Of a stretch of DNA of 64,000 nt, positions 30,516 through 39,689 are shown piece by piece (position 1 is the stretch's first letter; the number at the start of each line of letters is the position of its first letter). Position numbers and translations under genes: made by a program. The stretch lies in the NCBI GenBank assembly GCA_019722365.1, contig JADFUC010001468.1:30678-94677 (forward strand), read 5' to 3'. Below the pieces are notes generated by a model. The model saw only the letters and a program-made list of their open reading frames with translations, searched no databases and was not told the DNA's origin. The stretch is from Lithospermum erythrorhizon (lineage: Eukaryota; Streptophyta; Magnoliopsida; Boraginales; Boraginaceae).

Positions 30516-31900
30516 TGTAATAACCCGTTAAGAAAAAAAAAAATTCGGTCGTGGGACCCGGGAATAGTAAAATTTTTCGATGATAATATTATTTCGTAAA
30601 ACTTTTGAGCCGAATTTCATTTATAATTTAGTAGTGTTTGCCATGGAAGAATTTTATCTTTGAAATCGGGTTCGTGGAGATTTAAGTACGATAAGCGGAG
30701 AATTAACCGAAACCGAACGGGACTCGAGTTTTTTTTTAATATCTATTCATACATATCCTCCACATCATCATCATCATCACAACTTCATCTTCTTTCCTCA
30801 TTTTGGCCGAAATTAAGCCCCTCCCCCTTAAAAAAATTTCATTTTTCCATTTCTCTCTTCGATTGTCGCTCAAACTCAAGATCGGTTGTAGAATATTGTT
30901 CTCCCCATCATTCTCTTCGAGTTAAGGTAAGAAATTTCAAGTCTTTCGAGATATTTCTTGGGTTTTGAGATAGTTGACTTTTGGTTGACTTTTACATAAT
31001 TGAATTTATGATAAATCATGGTTGGTTATGGGTTACGCTGACGTATTATATATGGAAATGAATTAAATTGATTTAGAGCTCGTTTGAGGGCGTTAAGGTC
31101 AGTTGACTTTTCTAGGTTTCGGTTGACTTTTGAGGTGATATTTTCATGAACTTTAAATGTGTAGGGAGTTTAATTGGGACCTTATTATAGTAATGTGTGA
31201 TGTTAAATCGGTGATTTAAAATTCATTAAAAGCGATTAGGTTGAAAAAAGTAATATTTTTCAAGTTGAGATATAATTGATATTTTGGAGTATAGATTGTT
31301 AATTAGGGACCTGTACGATTAACTAGAATGACATATAGTTAATTTGTAATGATAAATGATAAGATGGAATTTTAAGCGAGGCGTCGATTTGGTTATGTCC
31401 GATGAGTTTATAATTAGATAGTTTGCGGAGTCATGTTAGACCGTTTAGAAATCGTTCGATGAGAGTTGGTAATGTTTATTCTAGAACGTAATTCTTGGTA
31501 TTAGTTCCTGAGAGTACACACTTTACAGGTGTTCTTAGGCCTTGACAGCGGGAAGGGGCACGTTCCGTGATCGCGTTCTTGATGACTTTTGTGATAGCTA
31601 GTAGAGGTGGTACTTATCTCACGTGTATTACTATATGTACTTCTTTTTAAATGAATTATTACTGTCGCATATTATAATTATGTATAAAGAGGTGTACGGT
31701 CTTTATGTAATATAATTATGTGAATGGTGCATTGTCGAGATGGCCTATCTTACGGTATAGCGTGCGGTTGATACATACTACGGTATAGCGTGCGGTATGA
31801 TTCTCTTTTGATCGCTTTTCTTTGTGTGCATTGTATCGGTGGCCACATACTACGGTATAGCGTGCGTTATGATTCTGCTTTGATCGCTTTCTTTGTGTCC
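30516..31900 (+). repeat. Truncated 3' LTR of element E
   Basis: Aligns with the first 1.4 kb of the 5' LTR and is cut within the minisatellite. After 31900 the sequence continues as the leader of element B (aligned with 20850-21060 and 63640-63870 on the other strand). Confidence 0.88.
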
Positions 31901-32238
31901 ATGCGTTGTGGGCTTTGAGATGATCGGCTCAGTAACTATTTAGGTTTTAATTTGGTATGCTTAACGGTATTTCAGATACAAAAGTCCGGGTAGCATCTTG
32001 AAAGGCTGCTAGTGACACTAGAGTTATGTAGTTTTACATAATTGGTTGATAACCTACTATTATCACGGATTCAAAATATATACGGTGTTGCCCGTTTGAA
32101 TTTGAGTACAATAGATCTTGATACTAATATGTTTATTGAGATTTAAAGTATTAGTATTTACTTTATTTATTTATAAATTGTTTAGCATGATAGTTTCTTG
32201 ATTAGGTATCTTTATTTACTTATTCTTGTAGAATTATA
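31901..32238 (+). other. Resumed leader of element B
   Basis: Aligns to the reverse complement of 20719-21060 (A) and 63640-63870 (C), with shared 'cataattggttgataaccta'. It ends at the gag start position, where ATG is replaced by ATA (32239-32241). Confidence 0.78.
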
Positions 32239-33090
32239 ATAGCTCTTCATTACTACTCCTAAGAGCACAAGCTTCGCTCGGCACTTGAAAAGTGCCATGA
32301 GAATAACTTCGAATTTTTATGAATGGTCTCGAAACTTGAGAATCATTCTCAAGCAAGAGAGAACTGAATACGTGTTGAACAATAAGGTTCCTCCGAAACC
32401 TAATGATAGTGCCTCCCATCGGAAAAAGGATCCCACAAAAAGCACAAGTCTGATGTTGTGGATGTCCAATATCTCATGCTTGCCAATATGGAACCTTCGT
32501 TCGGATTCAATATGAAAAGGTGGCAGCATATGACATATACCGCCAACGAGGAATTATTCTTAAAGAAGCTAGAAACTAGAGATATGACACTCTACGTGCT
32601 CTCGTGGATATGGTGAGGAAACGGACATTTGCAAGCCCCCATATCGATAAAATGATAGGCTTGGTCAATCGACTCAAACGCCACGGTCACCGGTGTCTCT
32701 AAAGAAGCTGGTTGTGGATCTCATCTTAAAGTCTCTTCCAGACAAATTCTCTCGGTTGTCATGAACTTGTATGCAAAGTTTGAGTTATCTCTAAATGAAG
32801 CTGCATAGGATGATTCTACGAATCTTGAGGCGAACACAGGTAGATTAAACTCTACTTCTTACGTTTGGTGGTCAAAAGCGAAGAAGATTCAGAAGAAGAA
32901 GAAGTTTACCGGCGAGGCCAGGGTTCGAGTAATCCCACAGAAAGGCTAGCTGCGTAGGGGAGCACTAGGAAGGATGACAAATGTCATTATTGTAGAATCT
33001 AGGTCCAGCAGATTGAGCTACTTGAGGAAGTTCACGAGATGATAGGAAGAATGGTCTACGACCGCTCCCGAACTGGTATGTATGTGGGTG
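32239..33090 (+). pseudogene. Gag remnant of element B
   Basis: One frame (32285-32515) reads FYEWSRNLRIILKQERTEYV followed by LNNKVPPKPND, the typical N-terminal segment of Copia gag (UBN2 type). The start codon is lost and frames break after about 32515. Residual gag and nucleocapsid sequence continues to about 33080 without a clear CCHC finger. Confidence 0.82.
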
Positions 33091-33094
33091 AAGT

Positions 33095-33840
33095 TTGTAC
33101 AACCACGATTCTACTTCGTGGGTGCTAGACACTGGTTGTGGTTCTCATATTTGTCATAATATGCAGGAACTCAAGTCAAGTAGGAGACTCGAAAGAGGAG
33201 AAATGGATCTACGTGTAGGAAACGGCGCGAAGGTTGCAGCCCTTGCAGTAGGATCCATTAGTTTAAATTTGCCCACGGGCCTCGTTTTAAACTTATTTCC
33301 GGTTTACTGCATCTTGAAGTATTTGAGAAGAACTAAAGATGCTTTCTTGGTATATGGTGGAGATGATGAGTTAGTAGTTACGGGTACACCGATGCCGATT
33401 TCAAGCGAAGCAGAGGCGACTATCGTTCGATGCGGTATGTATTTTTTAATACCAGCGGTGGAGCAGTATCTTGGAGGAGTTCCAAGCGAGTCTTGTTGCG
33501 ATTCTACCACGAGAATCGGAGGTACATCGCGGCGTCTGGCTTAGCTAAAGAAGCATGGTAAGATTAGAGTCGTGGTAGGAGCTTAGTGTAGTACCTAGCA
33601 TTGAGGACCAATGAAGTTGCTGTGGCAATCTTTGGGGCGTGCTTCGTACTAAGGAACCAGGGACATCACAAATCCAAGCCTGCGGTACCCGAAGTATCAC
33701 CTAATTAGAGATATGCTTAATAGAGGTGATATCAAAGTAGCTGTAAAGTAACCTTGAGAAGCCAATCTAGCCGATCCGCTGCGAACCACTAAGTCGGGCA
33801 AAGCATGAGTAGGCATCGTGAACATAGGTCTTAGGCGAGA
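33095..33840 (+). pseudogene. Protease joined to RNase H in element B (internal deletion)
   Basis: The open frame 33095-33544 starts with Copia protease: WVLDTGCGSHIC, LRVGNGAKVAALAVG and LPTGLVLNL (33123-33290). It then passes directly to ILKYLRRTKDAFLVYGGDDE (from about 33310), which belongs near the RNase H end of pol. Integrase and almost all reverse transcriptase are missing. RNase H pieces continue in other frames to about 33840, including an 'IRDMLNRGDIKV'-like phrase near 33707. The protease catalytic DTG is present, but no complete pol exists. Confidence 0.85.
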
Positions 33841-34679
33841 TGTCGCAGTGGTGTTAGGTTAGCTAGAGTCATTATGTATCTATTATATTATGTGAACAAA
33901 TATTTGAATATTGTTTCTTTTTATATTCTAGTATATTTGTTTGCTACATCTATATGTTTTTAAATTTACATATAATATACATGTATTGTATCCTCTCGAT
34001 GAGTGAAAAGTTAAATCCCTAAGTTGAATGCATGTTTTCTAAAGAGGCAACATAAATTGTTGATTACACCTCTTGAGCCTAGAGGAAGCATAGGATGGCC
34101 AAAGGCCTTTATCGGACGTCTTGATAGTTAGGGCGACAAGCATCATATGACTAACATGGTGATTGATTAGTGATCAAGTTTGATCACGTTAGCCTGCAGG
34201 ACTAGATCAATACCATGGGTTGCCGGTCCTATGACTGGGGAGCTGGTATGACCGAAACGAATTCATAGAAGATATGTATATCTGTGTCCTATGATATTTG
34301 TTTAGAATTTTAGGTTCGACAATTCTTAGACCTACGATATATAACTATCTGTGTTATATGAGCTCTGTACTTTGACTATGACCTAACGTCTGCCTTAAGC
34401 GGGGATCATAACGGCATATGTTGGGTCACACAGTGAGTATAACGATAGATGTTGATATATTGGGAGGGATTTATCCGTCCTTGATATACAAGGAAGATAC
34501 CGGGCCTACCATGCGGTTGAATGCTTGATTGGTTTATGGGGCATACATAAATGCTTATTGATTCAAACTTCAGTAAAAGAAAGTTGTGGGTGTTTCGCTG
34601 ACACACTTCTTATGGTTAATATACGACTAGAGATCGCATGTTAAAGGAATTGTAAGGTAATCCTCAAGGGCAAGTGGGG
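33841..34679 (+). other. Conserved 3' noncoding region of element B
   Basis: Counterpart of 16105-16900 (A) and 59153-59820 (C). Ends in GGCAAGTGGGGTAG (34670-34683), the likely polypurine tract. No gene. Confidence 0.7.
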
Positions 34680-35149
34680 TAGAAATCAATGAAAATTGAT
34701 TCCATTTATTATATACACGTTGCGAAACGATTGTACCCGATTTATTTACGGGTTGGTTAAATGTGATTATTGGAACTTAGTGTTCACCTTAGTAATTGTA
34801 TATTACTAGTGTGGGTTCTCATGATAATTTAAGGGGTTATGAGCGATTGCTAGATCTTACTCATTAATCGTTATAATAATAGTAATTGGTCTATTATTAT
34901 TATTATACAACTTGCTATTATCTGAGCCTAGAAGGTCACACACATACAGTGATATTTGAATTATATTTCATGTATGAAATTAAACGAGACTTGTAAATTG
35001 AGAGATGTATCTCTCAACATATATATATTTGTCAAATATATATTGGTGAGCATCGGTGGTTAAACTTGCAAGTTTAATCAATTAACCAATTGAGAGATGA
35101 TGAATAACTTGATAAGTTATTTGATAGTGGCTTCGTTAGTATTTTAATG

Positions 35150-35350
35150 GGTAAAAACCCCCGATCATCATACATGTTTGCGGTTGGGATCTAGTTAAAT
35201 CCTCACGTTTCAAAGTGTCTTGTTGCGTCACCAGCGTTTTACAAATCTTGCGCCAATATGGTGCTTGAATAGTCGTTAATTTGGATAGTTTTGAACATGT
35301 GACCGGCACATGACATCTCGAGAATTATTTTAGTAATTTCAGATTAATAA
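35150..35350 (+). repeat. Left terminal inverted repeat of the Pack-MULE
   Basis: About 200 bp, inverted with respect to 36470-36682, with small indels. Length and terminal GG fit the Mutator superfamily. Confidence 0.8.
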
Positions 35351-35365
35351 TTAGGGGTATTTTAG

Positions 35366-36400
35366 TCATTTCAAGTGAAATAATGAACCCTTGTCATGAG
35401 ATGAGTCTCCAGACATGCACTTCAAAATCCCATGAATTTTAGCTAAATGTGGATGTGATGATTCTCCAGATACAAATTCATGAACTTCCCCATCAACTTC
35501 AATTGCACTGCCTCCTGCCGTTTTCTTGAATCCTTTGTCACCGATCATCTTCCTTACTTTACGAGCTTCATCGCATCTCTGAGAGGCTAAATAGATATAC
35601 GACAATTGCACATAAGCAGCATCTTCTTCGTCTTCATTTCCTTCTCCTAATAACAACAATTCTTTCACTGCTACCTCAACTTAAGTTTAACATTATGTAA
35701 AGATCCGACTACCACTCAATAACGCACCCCACACAGAAGCCCGCGGTTTCATTGGCATCCGCCTTATGACATTAACGGAATCATCTAATTTACCCGCTTT
35801 AGACAACATATCCACCACGCAACTGTAGTGCTCATGCTCTGGTCTAACGCCATATAATTCCACCATCTTATCCAACAAAAAACTGCCCCTCTTTACAATG
35901 CACAACATCTTTCTCAGCAATTTCATCGAAAACTTTACGTGCATCTCCTAACACCTTACAAGAAACACTACAACCGCAAAGCCTGGTTTTAGACACAGCA
36001 ATCAAATGGTTAACCCATTTCTTTAACACCCAACAATGAATCTTCCCCCCTTCAACAACCAATCCCAAATTAGCACAAGCTATAATAACAAAAGGGAAAG
36101 TATGATGATCAGCAACTAAACTAAAAGTTCCAAAGCCCAACATGTTAGTCAGCATAAGATTGAAGTAATGAATCGCTTTATGGGGTTGTGAGCTACGAGA
36201 ATAGGCTCTGATAAGCGTATTAAAAATGAATGAATTTGGTTGAGGCATTTGATCGAACACTCGGGAGGCATAATTTAAGCTTCCCTTTTCAGAGAATGCA
36301 CAGAAGGAGAGGAGTTTGCTGACTGCATAGGTGTTGTTGTGAAGGCCGTGAGTGATGAAGGTGGCCGTGAGAATGCACAGAAGGAGAGGAGTTTGCTGAC
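35366..36400 (-). pseudogene. Captured PPR (PLS class, E/E+ type) gene fragment
   Basis: Read on the minus strand: AVSKLLSFCAFSEKG and NYASRVFDQMPQPNSFIFNT (about 36400-36200) are typical first PPR units; then IHYFNLML, FVIIACANLGLVVEGGKIH and DARKVFDEIAEKDVV; after a frame break YGVRPEHEHYSCVVDML and VIRRMPMKPRASVWGALLSG; then YVQLSYIYLASQRCDEARKV, KKTAGGSAIEVDGEVHEFVS and stop at 35366. The order of PPR, E and E+ motifs is right but central repeats are missing, so it is a 5'-3' fusion with internal deletion and frameshifts. PPR proteins bind organellar RNA; this copy is unlikely to work. A 33-bp direct repeat occurs at 36292-36324 and 36369-36401. Confidence 0.83.
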
Positions 36401-36469
36401 TTCAATGGGAAATTTTTGGTTTGAAATGAATAAAATACCCCAATTATTTCTGCAAAATTCTTAAAAATA

Positions 36470-36682
36470 TTCCCTAATTGTGTCTGAAATTACTAAAATA
36501 CCCCTCACGAGATGTTTGACTGGCGGTCGCGTGTTGAAAACATCCAATTAACGACTTCAGATGCGGGTTGGACCCGTATTAGCATTTGTAAAATGTTGGT
36601 GATGAACAAAGGCGCTTTGAAAGCATTGAGTGATGACCCAGAACTTATTTGCAAACAAGTATGATGATTGGGGGCGTTTGCC
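36470..36682 (-). repeat. Right terminal inverted repeat of the Pack-MULE
   Basis: Inverted partner of 35150-35350. After it come the degenerate nonamer TGTTACAAT and then the continuation of B's LTR ('taattaaaatagaa'). Confidence 0.8.
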
Positions 36683-37236
36683 TGTTACAATTGAAGCTTC
36701 TTAAGTTAATTAAAATAGAAACGACTCAACAGTATTTCGTTATTTGATTAGAAGCACATAACGATGCGATTAAGTTAACGAGTTAAGCGATTTGCTTAGG
36801 GATTTTTTAACGGGTGAAAATTAACAAATGGTATTTAAAAAAGAGAGACGAGGGGTTTTTTCATTTAAATCATAACCACTTGCCTCCCTCTCAAAACCGT
36901 GAGCCTCCCCCATTTGGAAGAGAGATTTTTTCTCTTGATTTTGTTCCCTCAACAACTCTAAGCAGGGATTAATTTCAGTCGATTACATAGAGATTGTGTC
37001 TGATCTAGAGGGACATCCTTTTTGGTGTTGGACAAGCGATTGGAGAGGCTTTTGCAAGGGGATTCACGCGAGGCATTGGCTTGAGGAGGTTGATTTCATT
37101 CGTCTTCCGCTGTAATGTAAGAACTCTTTTATTCATATTGCATATTATGTGTTTTAGATTAATATATGTCATTTTTGAGGATCCGAATGTGTGAATTTGG
37201 TGTTTTATCACAATTAAAATTCATACTAAATTCTAA

Positions 37237-39689
37237 CGAGGGCGTGTGGTACAACTTTTGCTTTCGATAAGAGGGGTTGGAGGTGAGGTGGGGTGGGGTA
37301 GATTTTTTGGAAGATGGAGGGGAGGGTTACATTGCCTGAAACAAATGATAATGGAGTTTTGAATAATAAAATTAACAATGACATTTTTCATATTTCCAAT
37401 TTGCATACTAAATATTTTTTTACTTTCTTTAAATGAAAATATATGAACGCATTAGAAGATTACTTTATTATGCATAAAAATAGATGTGTTGTTTCTTATG
37501 ATAATGTAACAAATGTAAGAGGTCTTGAAATGAACAATGTATTTGAAAATATAATAATATTTTTCTCTTACAAATTACAATAATATACAGAAAATGTATG
37601 GGTTAGATTATTAGTTTTGCTCATTATTAAATTTTTATATTCCCTCCGTTCCTCTTTACTTGTCTCTTTCTAGCTTTAATTTTTTATTTCAAAATACTTG
37701 TCCTTCTAGTATAGAAAATTATATTTCTACATTTTCAATATATTTTTTGACGACTTTTAAAAAAAAATATCCAACCAACAATTAAATAATTTCAATTAAT
37801 TGTTTACATTTTGAATATACTTTTTTACTACTTTTTATTTTTCTTAATTTATGTATAAATTATTAGAAAGACAAATAAAAATGAAAGGATAGAGTAGATA
37901 ATACCAAATATATTAAAAGCACTGATTAATACTTTATTTCTCAATTTTATTTATCATCTATTTTAAAGTTATATATGAAATGATCAAAGTGACTTCTAAT
38001 ATGAATGTAATAAGGAAGTAGAGTTACATTATAGGTGTTTATGAATGTAAATTGAATTATGAATTTAATCATTTACAACTATCAAATAAAATAATTTCAT
38101 ATATATTAAAATTAAAATCTAGTAAGCAAAATATATTTTTATTAATTTATTTGAGTATGATTGTTGTTCCTTTGTGAATGAGTGTGATCTTATATAATTT
38201 TCATTCATATATTAGTTATTCTTAATTTATTTATTGCCATATTGATAAACATACAAATTTAATCATGTTAAACTCATGCAGTATTTATCACATGCAACAC
38301 AAGTATTGATTTATTAGTATTTTAAAAGTATGAAATTGTCACACTTAACATCCTACGAGGTGTCTATCACCATAAAGGAGTTAATCGTGGATAAGCCTTA
38401 ATTGATCAGAGGATTAGAGCTTTATTTTTAACCATTTTCAACATATAATTCGCTTTTTATGAGAATCGAACAAGAGGTAAGGATACTACTTCAACATATG
38501 ATTCGCTTCTTATGAAAATCGAACAGAAGATAAAGATGTTGGTACTTAGCGCAAGTTATTTCTTTCCCGGGCCTTTAACTGTTTTAAAGCACCACCAGGG
38601 GTGACAGGACCATTCTGTTGATGCATGGACCACTTTGATGCAAAGTCACAGCTCAAACTCACTTTATATCTGTTGAGTTGTTAAAAGGAGTGGCTGCTAT
38701 TGGATAAATGAAAGATGCATATGCTGGCTTTTATATTGCACCAATTTTTGTATTTGCATTCAATTGGATTAGGCAGTGTGTGTCTCAAAACTATGTACTC
38801 ACGTGTTAGTTTCAGCAATTTAATGCTTCACATTTTCATTTCAAGTCTTCAACATTAGAAAGAGACTGAGTGTGGTCAATACTTCCTCATTATAAATTCT
38901 TGTTGGGAAGTTTTGGTTATCAACTATTATGGCTTGTAAAAGTAAAATTCATAAAGAAGTGGGACCAAAATTAATTTGTATGATCATATCCAATCATCCC
39001 CAGAGGTGTGTGCAAGTTCGGTTTAAGCGGTTTTCGAATGATTTTAAATCAATCATATACAAGTAGTTTTTGAAAGTCAGAATCAAAACGACTTTTTTTT
39101 TAATCTAAAGATTATACAATTCAGTTTGTGCAGTATTTTTAAAAAAAAAAATATCGTCCTTTATTCTGAACTTGATCAGGACCTCATCATTCAGAGGTTT
39201 AACAGATTTTTAAGTACAAAATATTCAATATTGAATATTCACCTTAATACTTTTTGAAGGCTACAATAATTTATCTTACATAAAACTTAAAAACTTAGTG
39301 AGATATGGCACTTCTTGATTACCTAAAAACACAGTGAACATCTTGATCTTGACTACACATTTAATAAAGTTAAATAACACCTTGATTTTGAGCTCTCAAT
39401 AGACTAAAAGTTGCTTTAGTAAAAGCAACAGCAACAAGAGTTGGAGTTATAATTACAACCACTATCCACCCAACAAGAACAAATGGAACAGATAATAATT
39501 CTGCCCATGAAAAAGAAAAAAGAAAAAGCAAAGCCAAATTCAATGGGAGAAAAAAAAAAAAAAGGATAACTCATGTTAACATTGTTGAGAGTTAATGGGG
39601 CTCTGATTAACAAACACTGAAGCGAATGAAGTCACCTAGATAGTGCATACATAAATGGAGCTAAGAAGGACATGGATTGTTTCGTTTGA
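37237..39689. other. AT-rich spacer downstream of the receptor kinase gene
   Basis: Starts with a G-rich patch (37264-37330), then very AT-rich sequence including a MITE at 37639-37896. No gene recognised. The part near 39400-39689 probably includes the receptor kinase 3' UTR. Confidence 0.5.
37639..37896. mobile_element. Stowaway-like MITE
   Basis: About 258 bp. The left end TCCCTCCGTTCCTCTTTACT and the complement of the right end TACTCTATCCTTTCATTTTT are similar inverted repeats, with a shared inner 'TTGTCTTT'-type block, and the outline 'CTCCCTCCGT' is typical of plant Stowaway (Tc1/mariner) MITEs. Interior AT-rich and noncoding. TA-like target dinucleotides at the ends. Confidence 0.6.

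Larger units (their letters stand above)
25307..31900 (+). mobile_element. Gypsy-like LTR retrotransposon E, internally short
   Basis: 5' LTR 25307-28537, primer-binding site 28542-28553, internal region to 30515 ending in a purine-rich tract, 3' LTR from 30516 truncated near 31900. Long LTRs starting TGTAATAACCCGTTA, the tRNA-Met site and the 3' end 'ttcgagggcgcaattttata' fit plant Gypsy (chromovirus-like) elements. The internal region, about 2.0 kb, is shorter than one LTR and has no recognisable gag or pol, so it is a non-autonomous or deleted member. Inserted into element A's 5' LTR. Confidence 0.82.
35149..36682. mobile_element. Pack-MULE carrying a PPR gene fragment
   Basis: Sequence absent from the intact LTR copy (12740-13742). 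Its ends are long inverted repeats: GGTAAAAACCCCC at 35150 pairs with the complement GGCAAACGCCCCC ending at 36682, and similarity continues for about 200 bp (35150-35350 with 36470-36682), for example 'atcatcata' and 'ggggtattttagtaatttca'. Flanking nonamers TATTTTAAT (35140-35148) and TGTTACAAT (36683-36691) agree at 6 of 9 positions, as expected for an aged 9-bp duplication of Mutator-like elements. No transposase; the cargo is host-derived, which defines a Pack-MULE. Confidence 0.83.
12740..37236 (+). mobile_element. Copia-type element B with all nested insertions
   Basis: The 5' LTR (12740-13742), leader (13743-15115), resumed leader (about 31900-32238), gag, protease and RNase H remnants, 3' noncoding region and 3' LTR (34680-37236) are all on the + strand in canonical order. 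Copia A and Gypsy E sit inside its leader and a Pack-MULE sits in its 3' LTR. Host-like G-rich sequence flanks both outer ends. B's own sequence totals only about 6 kb of this span. Confidence 0.8.
34680..37236 (+). repeat. 3' LTR of element B, interrupted by a Pack-MULE
   Basis: 34680-35148 and 36692-37236 together align with the 5' LTR 12740-13742. The first bases are altered (TAGAAATC instead of TGTTGGAAATC). The end, CTAAATTCTAAC, matches the CTAGATTCTAACA end of the C copy. Confidence 0.87.
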
